Positions 1-12,000 are shown, counted from the stretch's first letter. The stretch is 29,302 bases of DNA from Scenedesmus sp. ARA3 (GCA_004335835.1 RWJK01001275.1:8498-37799), one strand, 5' to 3'. The notes: generated by a model from the letters alone, not told the origin. Translations and numbers: made by a program.

Positions 1-241
1 CCATCGTCGCATGCATCGTCATCGTCATCATCATGTTACCCATGAAGCCATAGCTTACTGTATTATAAGAGAGGGTGTGCCCGGTGTAACCTCAACGCCA
101 TCACACCATCTCCCCTCGCACCCAACACAGCGCTGGCAGCAGCAGACGTTGAAGAAATGCACAGGCAATAAGATACGACTGCAGTACAGCACCACGGCTT
201 GGTCCCTACAGCGTCACTAGCATGCCAAGAGTTGAGAAAAG

Positions 242-531
242 TACTTACAAGAATACCAGTACTATTAGGCCCGCTGCTGCTGCTGCTGCTGCCTGCACTG
301 CTGATCAGCCGCACAGCAGTGCCAGGAGCTCCTCATCAGTGACGTCATCCTCTGCTGCTGCCGCTGCTGCTGCTGCTACAGGGCCCGAACAGGCCCACTA
401 CTCACAAGAATACTATGAGGCCCGCTGCTGCTGCTGCTGCCTGCAGCGCTCATCAGCCGCACAGCAGTGCCAGGAGCTCCTCATCAGTAACGTCATCCTC
501 TGCTGCTGCCGCTGCTGCATTATGCACAGCA
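242..531 (-). repeat. Tandem duplication of the 3' end of the RING-like gene
   Basis: Two copies with a period near 157 bp (242-398 and 399-531). Each encodes a poly-Ala run followed by EDDVTDEELLALLCG and a TGA stop on the minus strand. The upstream copy (stop at 453) ends the continuous frame; the second copy lies in the presumed 3' UTR, yet keeps the motif without a codon change. Each copy then has a TATTCTTGTRAGTA sequence; in the outer copy it holds TGTAA. Confidence 0.75.
245..249 (-). promoter_or_regulatory. Candidate TGTAA polyadenylation signal
   Basis: On the minus strand this reads TGTAA, the usual poly(A) signal of chlorophycean algae, about 205 nt after the stop at 453. The matching site in the inner repeat copy is TGTGA, so only the outer copy fits. 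A five-base match is weak by itself. Confidence 0.4.
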
Positions 532-3500
532 GAGTATGCAGCTGCACTGCTCTGCTTGTCCCAGCCAGCAGCGGTGTAGGCAGCTGGCTGCGTGTTGTAC
601 GCGACTCCTCCAGCGGTTGCTTGTGTGTAAACCATGTGCTGCTGCTGCTGCCAAGAAAGGCTACCAGCTGCAGCTGCTGCTGCTGCTTGTTGCGGTCCAA
701 GCCAGCTAGCAGCGCTGCTGCTGAAGTCACCGCGGGCAGCAGCAAGCAGCTCACGCGTCACAGGACCTGCAGCAAGCTGCTGCTGCTGCTGCTGCACCTG
801 CACCTGCTGTGGTTGCTGCTGCATTGAAGGGTAGGGCGCAGGCTGCTGCTGCTGCACCTGCTGCTGCTGTGCTTGCTGCAGCACTGCAGGGTAGGGCGCA
901 GGCTGCTGCTGCTGCTGCTGTGCTTGCTGCTGCACTGCAGGGTAGGGCGCAGGCTGCTGCTGCTGCTGCTGCTGCTGCTGTGCTTGCTGCTGCATTGTAG
1001 GGTAGGGCGCAGGCTGCTGCTGCGCTTGCTGCTGCACTGCAGGGTAGGGCGCAGGCTGCTGCTGCTGCACTTGGGTATCATACCACACTGGTGCTGCTGC
1101 CACTGCTGCTGCTGCTGGTGCAGCAGTGCTATGGAAAGGCATCGGAATGATGAAGCCATCGGCTGTCCTCTGGCCATATGGTACTGCTGCTGCTGCTGAG
1201 GCAGCCGGCATGCCCTGGCTGACACCATACATAGGCTGCTGCTGCTGCTGCTGCTGCTGGAACTGGGGCACCTGCTGCTGTTGATGGTACGGCCCTGACG
1301 CTGCTGCTGCTGCCCCTTCTAATGAGTGTGCATCACTTTGCAGAGATAGTTGTGCAAGCTGCACAGCCGAAACTGCTACTGCTGCTGCTTCAGGCTGCAG
1401 CGCGGCAGCTGCAGTCCCACTGCTGTGCTGCTGATCATACTGTGTGCTGTCCAGAGTTTGGCGCTTCGGAGTGAAGCCACTACTCCATGCGCTGCTGCTG
1501 CTGGCGTTGCTGCTGCCAGCCGCATCTGCTGCTGCTGCTGCTGCACCATACGCATCCGCGCTACCGCCTTGCGCACCACCTGTTTCTGCACCTCCGCATT
1601 GCTGCTCATCACTGCTGCTCGCATACCATGGAGAGCTGTCAGCAGCCGCCGGCAAACCATCAATCACACCCGGAGCATCACCATACGCCGCCGCCGCCGC
1701 TCCTGCTGCTGCTGCTGCACTGCTTTGCAAGCCTACGCCATGCACCCAGCCCCCCTCATCGTCCGAGTCATCCGATGCAAAGCCTCCAAACCCATATGCT
1801 GCATAATTGATCTCAGATGACGCATCCTCATCACTACTGAAGTCATACCAGTCTCCTGCATCATCAGCACCTGCAGATCCAGCCACATCAGCTGCTGTCA
1901 CTGGCCTGCTGCTGCTGCTGCTGCTGCCAGCGATGTTGCTGCTGCTGCTGCTGTCGGCTGCTCCTCCTTCTGCGTTGAGCTTCTTTGCAAGGGCTCGCTT
2001 GGCGTTCTTTTTCGCAGCTTTGGCGCTGGCGGCTGCTGCTGCTGCTGCGTTGCGGCCGAGCGGGTCGCCTTTCGGTTCTGCTGCTGCTGGGGGCCTGTTG
2101 TGCGTGTCGGGTGGGTGGGGTGTTTTGTGAGCAGGCACAGAAGCAGAAAAGCAGACGGGTGAGTGTTGGTGAAGTGTGCGGCAAAGCAGAGGCATCTGCC
2201 TGATGTGGCTGGCCTGTGCAATCAAGGGCCGTTGGCGGCGGGAAACAAGAATGCGGGCGTGGTGGCGTATGCCGCATGACCACACCATGTCAACCCCTCT
2301 ATCTTCCTATGCGAGTGTGAGAAGCAGGTCGGTTCAGTACGCAGCGAAGGAGTGGGTGGTATGCGCGAGAACAATCCCAGTGAGAGCAAAAATAATGCTG
2401 GGTCGCTGGTCCAAGTTATGCTTGGGTTGCTGGAATACTACCAGTGAGCGCAACGCCATCACAACAGAGCAGCACTGGTGGCGGGAAACAAGTACGCGAG
2501 TGTGAGGAGCATATTTGTATCAGTGCGCAGCGAAGCAGAGGGTGGCATGCGTGAGGGCAACGCCTCACAGAAGCAGAAAAGCAGAAGGGTCTGTGCTGGG
2601 GTGGGTGGGTGTTTTGAGAACAGGCACAGAAGCAGAGCATCACAACGGAGCAGCACTGCACTCACGGGGGGTGCTGCGCACGTCATTTGAAGAGAAGCGC
2701 TAAGGCCTGCTGTGTTCAAACCTGACGAACACAAACACCAACACAACGATACATGGTGTGTTTGCATGTAGTGATCACCATACCAACTTATTTTATCACT
2801 CACGGGAGGTGCTGCACGTTGTTTGAAGAGAAGCGCTGAGGCCTGCTGTGTTCAAACCTGACGCACACAAACACCAACACAACAACAACACATAAAGTTT
2901 GTGCACGCGGTTCAACACAGTACCAAGAAATGTATCACTCACGGGAGGTGCTGCACGTCGTTCGAAGAGAAGCGCTGAGGCTTGTTGTTCAGCGCCGGCT
3001 TTGCTGGCTTTGGTGGCTTTGCCGCTGCTGCTGCTGCTGCTGCAGGCTTGGCGGCTTTCGGGACAGGCTTGGACCGCGCAGGAACCTGCGTGCATGACAA
3101 TTACATAGCCGTATGTCAGCACACGCACAAGAAGGGCGTTGATAACAGCAGAATGCTGATGCTGCTGCTGTTGTGGAAAAATGACTGAGCTCCTGCTTGC
3201 CAGCCCGTCACGAGTTACAGGCTGCTGCAGCGTGCTGTGCTGCGCACCTGTGGAGGCACCGCCTTGGCTGCCTTGGCAGCAAAGTTCATCACAATTGTCT
3301 GTGCATGCGCAACCAGCTATGCTGCTGCTGCGCCAACAGCATCCCATGAAGCCGCTGCAGCCGCCTGCGCTGCGCACCTGTGGAGGCAGCGCCTTGGCTG
3401 CTTTGGCAGCACACTTTATCACAAATGTCTGTGCATACGCAACCTACTGCTGCTGCTGCGCCAAAAGCATCCCATGAAGCCGCTGCAACACGCTGTGCTG

Positions 3501-5620
3501 CGCACCTGTGGAGGCAGTGCCTTGGCTGCTTTGGCAGCATCCTTTATCACAATCTTCTGTGCGTGGGCGACCTGCGGGGCAGAGTGAGGTTGCAGGCAAC
3601 AGTGTGGCAGTCAGGCAAGCATTGATTTGTGGCAACAATTCAATCTTCTGTGTGTGGGCGACCTGCGAGGCGAAGTGTGGTTGCAGGCAGGGGCTTGTCA
3701 GTCAGGCAAGCAACGGTTTGTAGCAACAACTCAATCTTCTGTGCGTGGGTGGCCTGCGGGGCATGATGCACATGCTTGCAAGAGTATGGCAATCAGGCAA
3801 GCAACGCTTTGTGGACAATTTAATCTTCTGTGCATGGGCGACCTGCGGGGCAGAGTGAGGTTGCAGGCAGGGGCTTGGCCATCAGCTGTTTTGAAGTGTG
3901 ATTTGTTCTTGATTTGTTGTTTGATTTGTTGTTGATTTGTAAGGCGCCGATGCAGCCATACTTTCAATTTCTGTAAGATCATGCAGTTCAGCTGTGGCTC
4001 GCATACTGACACGGTGACAAATTGAGCCACAGGTAGCTGCCTTGCAGGGGCGGCGTTGATACAGCTGGCAGCCCTGTGCTGGATTGCTGCGCTCATCACA
4101 AGCAGACAAACAGCCACAGCCGCAGCCGCATGTGCAGGTACACCCACCTTTCCTGCGCACTGAAATGTTGCCTTGGTGCCTTTGCCGCGCCCCTTGGGGC
4201 ACAAAAAGCCGGAGCGGCGGCCTCCGCTGCACGTCCATGACGCATTGCGCAGAATTTGTTGCAGCAGCAGTAGCAGATGACAGGTGGACAAAGGGTTGAT
4301 GAAGGTTGGTAAATGCTGCGTTTGCTGCCGACACGTGCAAGTGGCATGGACTTTGGCAGCCCTATGCAACAGCATCAGTTGCAGTGCAGCAGCGCTCAGC
4401 TACTGCTGTGTGTACGGTAGCAGCAACTGCATATGCATGTCTGTACACGGCCTGCATTTCACGTGCCTTGCTGAAATACCTCTATGCTACAATATATCTA
4501 GCTGCAGGGCACCCCCACTGCTGCACAGGCGCCGGGCTGCAGGCATCACTGCTGCAGCACTGCCAGACATAGCCACATGACATAGCTTGACACAGCTGCA
4601 ACCAGCCACTGCTTGCAGGAACAGTACTGCCATGCAGCACTCACGCGTCCATGGGCCTGCAACAGGCCCGCATGTACTGCTTGACGCAGGCCTGTTGCTC
4701 CGCTGCTGCTGTACACAAGCTGTCCTGCAAGCATCACTGCTGCACCCGATGCTAGACATAGCAGCACAAAAGCTTGAAACAACTGCAACTAGCTGGCTGC
4801 TTGCAGGAAAAGCACTCACGCGTCCATGGGCCTGCAAAAGGCCCTCAGGTACTGCTAGACCTGGCTGCACACAGCTCGAAACAGCTACAACTAGTCCACT
4901 GATTGCAGGAACAGCACTCACGCGTCCATGGGCCTGCAGAAGGACCGCAGGTACTGCTTCACGCAGTGCGCGTGGTAGATGTCATTCAGGGCGGGGTGGT
5001 GGCACCGTGCCAGGCACACGACGCTGAGGCAGTCCTGCAAGCCAGCCAGGCACACGCAGCGCAGCTGCAGCATCAGAAAGTGTGCTTGATGCTTAAGTAC
5101 AGCCCGGTAGTGCGTGTCCCTGCAACAGGTGTTGCTCGCAGTGGGTGAGTGTGCCATGGCGAACAGTGCTGAGGTGTATCCTGCAAGCAGGCAACGCAGC
5201 ACAGGCAGCCTAACCACTGCAAAACAGTATCACAGGGCAGACCAGATGGGCGCCAAGGATGTAGGAGAAACAGGGCGTAGCTCATAGCAACTAGGAAGCC
5301 AAGCTTGCCAGGCTTATAGAACAGGTGAGCCTGTTGGGGGTATGAATGCCAGGCTGGGCAGCAGGCCAGGAGCAGCAGCAACTGCTACGCTCTGCATGTT
5401 CCTCAGACTCCACTGATGTCAAATTACAGACAACACCGTCGCCCAAGGCACTCCCTGGACAACGGCTCAGCGTTCCCTCGTCTCCTGTGCTGCTGCTGTT
5501 CTTAGACCGCGCTGGCCAAGCCAGCTCTGCAATCGGGCTACAAACTAAAGAATTCACCTCATATTTTGCGTCGGCTTCCTTCCCACAGAGATCGCAGACG
5601 CCTTCTGTGAGCTCTGCCAT
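453..5620 (-). CDS. RING-like Cys/His-rich protein with long Gln/Ala-rich tail (6 exons, 701 aa)
   Basis: Gene model from phase-compatible splice sites, in transcript order: 5620-5558, 5034-4922, 4226-4148, 3571-3506, 3085-2943, 2094-453, totalling 2106 nt with stop. Donors are GTGAAT, GTGAGT, GTGGGT, GTGCGC and GTGAGT. Residues 1-85 hold C9/C12, C23, C28, C32-H33-H34, H42/H44/C45, C54, C68 and C82. The segment IYHAHCVKQYLRSF is RING-like, but the last Cys pair is spread out, so the class is uncertain; an E3 ligase role is only a possibility. Next come the 22-aa KDAAKAAKALPPQ exon, a KP/Ala linker, a basic AKKNAKRALAKK segment, acidic WYDFSSDEDAS, five PAPYP-polyQ repeats and the C-terminus DDVTDEELLALLCG. 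The start is the ATG that opens the first exon; an in-frame ATG at 5674 is the alternative. No family name is offered. Confidence 0.7.
818..1068 (-). repeat. Coding PAPYP/poly-Gln tandem repeat
   Basis: Five in-frame units on the minus strand, each PAPYP followed by (A/T/S)(V/M)QQQ-type residues and then 4-12 Gln. The PAPYP part is conserved while the CAG tract length varies between units, as expected for slippage around a constrained core. It lies inside the last exon of the RING-like gene. Confidence 0.85.
2660..2990 (-). repeat. Donor-side copies of exon 5 of the RING-like gene
   Basis: The end of exon 5 (PQRFSSNDVQHLP, then GTGAGT) at 2943 is repeated at about 2810-2860 and 2660-2705, each with its donor and a following intron piece carrying AAACACCAACACAAC. 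The middle copy is intact (PQRFSSNNVQHLP). The outer copy has a stop in that frame (CCTTAG), so it cannot replace the exon. Confidence 0.8.
3248..3571 (-). repeat. Triplicated 66-nt exon 4 (22-aa Lys/Ala-rich module)
   Basis: Three copies of a phase 0-0 exon at 3571-3506, 3443-3378 and 3313-3248, spaced 128 and 130 bp. They read VAHAQKIVIKDAAKAAKALPPQ and two variants (VAYAQTFVIKC..., VAHAQTIVMNF...). Each ends CCACAG before GTGCGC. Copy 1 follows CCGCAG, copy 2 follows CAGTAG; copy 3 has an AG three bases upstream that would add one Leu. All lengths are multiples of three, so one, two or three modules could be spliced in without a frameshift. Confidence 0.8.
3572..3860 (-). repeat. Acceptor-side ~90-bp copies upstream of exon 4
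   Basis: The acceptor region and first codons of exon 4 (plus-strand gcgtgggcgacctgcggggc at 3561) recur at about 3653, 3741 and 3833 with a period of 88-92 bp. Each keeps a CGCAG-type 3' splice site and the start of VAHAQKI but then runs back into intron sequence without a donor. The copy at 3741 has GTGGCC in place of GGCGAC. Confidence 0.75.
4639..4990 (-). repeat. Donor-side copies of exon 2 of the RING-like gene
   Basis: The end of exon 2 (VKQYLRSFCRPMDA) with its GTGAGT donor occurs three times, with donors at 4916-4921, 4814-4819 and 4639-4644. Only the first has the full exon with its acceptor at 5034. The outermost reads VKQYMRACCRPMDA, conserving the spacing and the second Cys. Confidence 0.75.
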
Positions 5621-7228
5621 GCAGGGAGCCCGACAACCTTGGCGAAGGCCTCTGCTGTAAGCGTGCAACCTCAAGCGGCTAATTTAAATATGCAAGATAC
5701 CCGCCTGTGGTTGTGGCACTCACAAGCAAAATTTGACAGCACAGCACGATGGAGAAATGATGGCCATTATCAGTGCCAGGATTTCGTAAGCAGTGAGATG
5801 AAAGCAGTAGGCAACAGGAAATTTGATACTGTCGTTTTGGGCTACAGCAGCAAGGGTTCAGCTGAAGGCGCGAACCACCTGAGGTGAACCCCTCCCCACC
5901 CCCACCTGTGCAGGTCAGGCCAGCACGTTCAACGCCTTCCTAGCCTTGCCTTACAGGCAAGGTCGGAATTTCCAGCAATTTTTAATGTACGTTTAGGTCC
6001 AAGAAACATGTGCTTGGCGGGCAAGTGGCTGCTGCTGCTGGGCTGCAGTGGCTGCCATTCTGGCGCGCACTGCTCGCCCTGGGCCCTGAGGGACTTGCTG
6101 AGCAGGGGTCCGTCTGGTTCCTAGGTGTCCAGCCGCCTTCATATGTCATGTGATCACCTGTACATGCGTAATTATGAAAAAAAAAAGCTTCGAGCAGACA
6201 ACCCGGCACAGCAGACACAATACCATGTTCCTAGGTCCCAGGGCTTGTGCTCATCATGAGCATCTTGAAGATGCCAGCAGCTGCTTGCTGGTTGTCAACC
6301 AACAAAGCTACCGACACAGGCCCCGCTTGCTGTGACGTCGGATACGGACAGCGCTGCAGAAATGCCGCATGCCGGCGGCTGCAACTGCTCATTTGCACTG
6401 TTGCCCTGAGTGGAATCAAGAGCAATCAGGCCAGAAGATAGGAGGCGGTTTTGTTCCTATCAAAGAGTAGCAGGAAATATTCCTTACAGTGCAGGGCGTT
6501 TCCAGGCGAGCACATTAGCGCCACACTGCCAGTAGATGGTACAACATGCTGCAAGTTGCACGATATGATGATGCTAGTTTGCCAATCATTGAGGGTGATG
6601 ATCACAGCATCAACCTCCAGCAGACAGCACTCAATGCTGCCGCAGCATCGTGGCAACAATCAATGGCCATTGCTGCAGCTGCAGCACTGCAGAAGCCGTG
6701 AGCTGTCTAGCAGTTGCAAGAGTGCCGAGTGTGCCACACGCCACGCAAACACACAGAGGTTCTGCACACGTGCCGCTGCACACTGCAGAACACACACGCA
6801 CACTGGCTGTGCTGCTGCGGGCAGCAGCAAAAATGGCACAGCCTCAAACCAGCAATACGCAAATGCTGTCAGAAAACTGCTGGGGGTGTGCATTGGCCTG
6901 TGCTTCCCCAGCTTGCTGCATGCTCCCACACATGTAACACATGGACGGTGTTACCATCCTAGCTACAATCGGCTGCCTCAATGAATGATGCACCAGCACT
7001 GTCTACCATGCCGTACTACTGTCACACCAGCTTGCATATGCGCAAGCACACATGTGCATGCTGTCGCGTGTGGCCATCACACGTCCCCGTGCGTGCTTCC
7101 AGGCACAACTGCATGCAAAAAGCACATGAGCATGGCGCCTGCAATGTAGGCACGGAAAGGAACGAGACACCCGGCAGTCTAGGGCTGTTAACAGCCTAAT
7201 GAATGAGCCAGCTACGCCTAGCATATGG
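5621..7228. other. Intergenic stretch upstream of the RING-like gene, no gene seen
   Basis: About 1.6 kb between the start of the RING-like gene and a small tandem repeat. Frames are short, CTG tracts are few and I saw no phase-compatible exon chain on either strand. It should include the promoter of the RING-like gene, but no clear TATA or other element could be picked out. Part of it may be 3' UTR of the membrane-protein gene whose stop lies at 8481. Confidence 0.5.
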
Positions 7229-7391
7229 CCATGCAGAACAGGACATCCCTGACGCGGCGCTGATGCATGATGGCGGCACGTGCCCATGCAGAACAGGAGA
7301 CATCAACGTCGCACTGCTGCACGGTGGCGGCACTACCCATACAGAACAGGAGACATCGACGTCGCACTGCTGCACGGTGCCGGCACACGGC
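7229..7391. repeat. 54-bp tandem repeat, three copies
   Basis: Units beginning CCATGCAGAACAGG or CCATACAGAACAGG start near 7229, 7284 and 7338. Each contains a GCACTGCTGCACGGTGGCGGCAC-like core; the first unit is more diverged. No convincing coding frame or splice sites were seen in it. Confidence 0.8.
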
Positions 7392-7919
7392 CGTGCAACA
7401 CTACAAACACACAGCGCGGCACTGATGCACAAACACACAGAGGGATCCTCCATAGGCAAGAAGGGCAATCAATCATCACCCTGACCAAACGAGCACATCG
7501 GCGTATAAGTGAGAAGGTGACAACAGAGTGAAGGTGACGTGCATGTCAAGCGCATGATAAGCAGCAACACCATCCACGCTTCAGCCACCGGCCATCATGC
7601 TGCTTGGCAGTGCACCAGTCAACGCTCCGCACAGCTCAAAGGACAGCACCACCATGCTTAGCAGCTTGCAGGCGAAACTGCACCACTAAACCCTCTGGCA
7701 TACGGGCGGGTGGATCACAGCGCAGGGCTGGATGTAGGTAGCATATAACACACAGCACTCACTCCCATTGTGTCAGTAGTATGAGGGGTTCACTGGTAAA
7801 CACGCGAAACACCATACAGATAGAGTCAACACCAGGACCGCCCCGTTGCTGAATATTGGATGCCTGCAGCCTTACCCCGCACGCAGCAGCACCGCAGCAG
7901 TGTGTCTACACGCACGGAG

Positions 7920-9030
7920 CATGCTAGCCACTGCTATCGTGCACTGCCATGCATGCTTAGGCCTCCCACAGCCCACGCCCAATGCCGGCAGGCTGAGCAG
8001 ACGGCTGCAGCAGTATTCAGCATGCAGCAGAAGCAATGAAGCAGGGTGTCTAAGCACACCGCTGCATGCCAGCCGCCGCTATCGTACACTGCCATGCAAG
8101 CTGCCGCCTGCTGCCAGGCCCCGCCCAATGCCGGCAGGCTCAGCAGCCGCACCGCTGCCACCACCCACGCAACTGATGACCGCACCCCCAGCAGCAGCAC
8201 TGCTGCCTCCTGTGCCCCCTGCTGCTGCTGCTCCCAGCCCTGCACCCGCCACCGCTGCCGCTGCTGCTGCTGCGGAGCCTCTTGCATAGCTCGTGCTGAT
8301 GGATGCAGCCGATTCGGGCCGCATGCAGAAGCTTGAGCTCGAAGGGGTGTCTGCACCACCAGCCATGCCTCTGTGGTGCAGCTGGTTGCTCATCATCAGC
8401 TGGTTGCTCATCAGCAGCAGCGTGCACACACGAACAACACACTGCAGCGTGCACAGTACACTGCAGCATGCTAGCCACTGCTATCGTACACTGCCGTGCA
8501 AGCTGCTGCCTGCTGCAAGGCCCCGACCAATACCAGCAGGCTCAGCAACTGCACTGCTGCCACCACCCACGCTACTGATTAACGCACCCCCAGCAGCAGC
8601 GCTACTGCCTCCTGCGGCCCCTGCTGCTGCTGCTGCTCCCAGCCCTGCGCCAGCTGCTGCTGCTGCTGCTGCGGAGCCTCTCACATAGCTCGTGCTGATA
8701 GATGCAGCCGATTCTGGCCGCATGCAGAAGCTTGAGCTCGAAGGGGTGTCTGCACCACCAGCCATGCCGCTGCCTCCCCCTCTGTGGTGCAGCTGGTTGC
8801 TCATCATCAGCACTGGCGAGCACTCGCCTTCAAGCTGATCGCCTGCCTGGCTGCCGCCGTAATCATAATCGCTGCTACCTGCAAGATATGAATTTAGCAG
8901 CAGTAGCAGCACCACCATTAGTATCTTATTCATGCAGCTGATTGCTCATCATCAGCACGGGCGAGCAATCGCCCTCAAGCTGATCACCCGCGTGGCTGCC
9001 GCCGTAATCGTAATCGCTGCTGCCTGCAAG
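7920..9030 (-). repeat. Copies of the last exon of the seven-TM gene
   Basis: The last exon (8878-8481) is followed by a second copy of most of it at about 8420-8079, also ending LHGSVR and TAG, and a third short piece at about 8000-7920. Upstream, the acceptor and first 30 codons (SSDYDYGGSHAGDQLEGDC) recur with the acceptor at about 9028, but that copy reaches a stop (CATGAATAA). Both long copies keep SSSSFCMRPESAASISTSY, so they are recent or constrained. Confidence 0.8.
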
Positions 9031-9044
9031 GTATCAGATGCAAG

Positions 9045-9093
<49 letters not shown>

Positions 9094-12000
9094 CAAGCAA
9101 GAGATGGGCAGGCCTTTTACCTCCAGTAACTTGTGAACCAATTCGAACCGCTGCTGCCGTGATCGTAGCTGCTGCTGTCTGCGGCATGGTGCGCCAAAAC
9201 ACGGCATTCTTACATGAGCAGCAGGCGGAAGAAAGCAGCAGCAGCCAAGACAGCAGCGGACGAGCCCTGTACCTTATGCATGTTGCCCAGCCAAAAGCCA
9301 TGCCGCAGCAGCCACAACTGGCTTTGATTGTACAATTAACTTTCATTTTCACATTCACATTCAAAATCCACCCACCTGCATCGTGGCTGTAGGCTGACTT
9401 GCCGTACCCCACCAGTGGCAGCAAACGGCACTTGCTACACACGACACATCTTGCCCAGACAGCACGGCTATAAACGCGCTGCAGCAGCAACAGCTGGCTT
9501 GAGATTTAGACTCCAACCCACCTGCATCGTGGCTGTAGGCTGACTTGGCATAACCCACCAGCGGCAGCAAACGGCACTTGCTATGGACCACACATCTTGT
9601 GCAGCAAGCAGGGCTGGCAAGGCACTGCAGCAGCAGCAACAGATGGTTTCACGACACTTATGAACGTTTTCAAACCAATCCAACCGACCCCCCTGCATCA
9701 TGGCTGTAGGCTGACTTGGCATAACCCACCAGCGGCAACATGCAGGGCTAGAACGCGCTGCAGCAGCAGCCACAGCTAGTTTTGACTATTTTAGACGTTG
9801 AACTAAAGATCCACCCACCTGCATCATGGCTGTAGGCTGACTTGCCGTAGCCAACCAGTGGCAGCAGCTCAGTGGGCGCATTCAGCAGCGCTGCTTGGAG
9901 TTGTCAAGGCAGCTTCACACGACACGTGCCATCATACGCGCGCAGCTGCCCAGGCAGCCAACAAGCAAGCATGGCTTTTGAAAGCACCACCAGCAGCCAC
10001 AGCTGAATTTCAACCACAGGTTGATACAAAAACCACCCACCTGCATCGTGGCTGTAGGCCGACTTGCCGTACCCCACCAGTGGCAGCAGCTCAGTGGGTG
10101 CATTCAGCAGCGCCGTGGACGCCTACAGCAGCAGCAGCAGCAGCAGACACTCGTTAGGCCGGCTCCCAGGCAGCACAGTGAAGATGACGAGGATTGCGCA
10201 TCAGAACTGTGCACCCAAGCGGGCTTGCATGCCGCTCCATGGCAAGGAGACTCCTCAATAACTCTAATTGCTGCTGCAAGCTGACACACAGTGCTTACTC
10301 AGCAGCTGCGCAAGCTCAGTAGAACTTTGGACTCACCGCACACAGGCCGCCCAAGCGAGCATTCGCCAGCCTGCCGTCGTAGACCGGCACCCACACCAGG
10401 ACCGCTGACACCACCAGAATCAAGGCGCTGCCCACAGCCACGTTTGCCAGCCACAGGCACACGAAGGGCAGGCTGTAGGGGTTGGCATCAACCACGGTGA
10501 CCCCACGCAGCGTGACGCTCGCGCAGAAAAAAACCGTGATGCAGATCTGCAGCAGCAGCAGCCGCAGCAGCGAGGGTGTTGGGCACACGAAGGGCAGGCT
10601 GTAGGGGTTGGCATCAACCACGGTGACCCCACGCAGCGTCACGCTCGCGCAAAAGAATACGGTGATGCAGATCTGCAGCAGCAGCAGCAGCAGCGAGGGT
10701 GTGAGGCACACGTAGGGCAGGCGGTAGGGGTCGGCATCAACCACAGTCACTCCACGCAGCGTGACGCTGGCGCAGAAGATGACGGTGATGCAGATCTGCA
10801 CACATCACAACAGGAGGCAGCAGCGGCGGCGGCGGCAGCAGCAGCAGCAGTGTCAGTAATCACATACATGAGAAAATACGCGGCGAAACCAAGCAGTCAA
10901 GATGCCTTTCATGGTGATCGCTTTCGCTTGACACGTTGTGATGTAGCTCTGTTTCACACCTGTCACTAAAACTGGCTTAAAACCCGCAATGTCACTTTTA
11001 TGTGTTCGGTGCTCAACTGTGCTGAAACGGAAGGAAACCAATCTTGATCATGAAGCGCCACACACAAGCAGGCCGGCGGACGCCACGCGCCGCGCACCTG
11101 CAGCAGCCGAATTCGGCGTCTCAGCATGCGGTCAATGGAAGCCGCCGCGATGCGCCCCAGCATGGCCCACAGCGACACAGGCGGGGAAACACGCACACAA
11201 AGAGAGCAATAGCTTGCCACCTTTCACAGTGAAACAAGCCTTTGGAACGGCTGTCATTCGCTCAATTTTAAGAAAGACCCGTAACTCGAACTTTATGAAG
11301 CGCAACACACAAAGAAACATGCAACTACCCTGCAAGTGCACACCTGCAGCAGCCGTATGCGGCGCGCCAGCATCCTGTTGATGGCAGCTGCCGCGATCTG
11401 CCCCAGCACCGCCCACAGCACCAGCAGGTACAGCAGCGCAAAGGCCGCGCTGATGAGCGTGGAGAACTCCGGGAACAGACACAGCCAGCTGCCGCAACAC
11501 GCAACACAGCCAGTACACGCAATGCCGAGGCGAAAGAAAGATAGAAAGCTGCACCATGCACGGACCATCAGCTGAAAGCATTTCAACAGCAACTCAGGCA
11601 CCAGGAACAGCGGAGTCACGACAAGCACAAAACATAGGACCGCGCCTGCTCCGCTTGCCCGACACCGACAGTTCCTCAGGCAGCTATGCAAAGCAACGAG
11701 GGCTAAGCAGGACGTGAAGACAAACAAGCACACAAAAAGAGCAATAGCTTGCCACCTTTCGCAGTGAAACAAGCCTTTGAAACGGTTGTCATTTGGTCTA
11801 TTTCAAAACTGACCCGTAACTCGGAACTTATAAAGCACAACATACAAAGAAACATGCAACCACCCCGCAAGCGCGCACCTGCAGCAGCCGAATGCGGCGC
11901 GCCAGCATCCTGTTAAAGGCAGCTGCCGCGATCTGCCCCAGCACCGCCCACAGCACCAGCAGGTACAGCAGTGCAAAGGCCGCGCTGATGAGCGTGGAGG

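Noticed and set aside
222..827. Long plus-strand frame of 201 codons with Ala, Cys and Leu strings
   Set aside because: It is the antisense of the Gln/Ala-rich last exon of the minus-strand gene; its residues come from CTG runs read in other frames.
2095..2288. N-terminal extension of the 611-codon frame (MVWSCGIRHHARIL...)
   Set aside because: An acceptor CAACAG at 2095 fits the phase of the upstream exon ending at 2943, and the sequence beyond it is copied at about 2566-2640 like intron DNA. The ATG at 2288 is therefore not the likely start.
10853..11041. Minus-strand frame MVSFRFSTVEHRTHKSD...
   Set aside because: It lies in the intron between exons 5 and 6 of the seven-TM gene, in a piece shared with intron parts of the repeat units.
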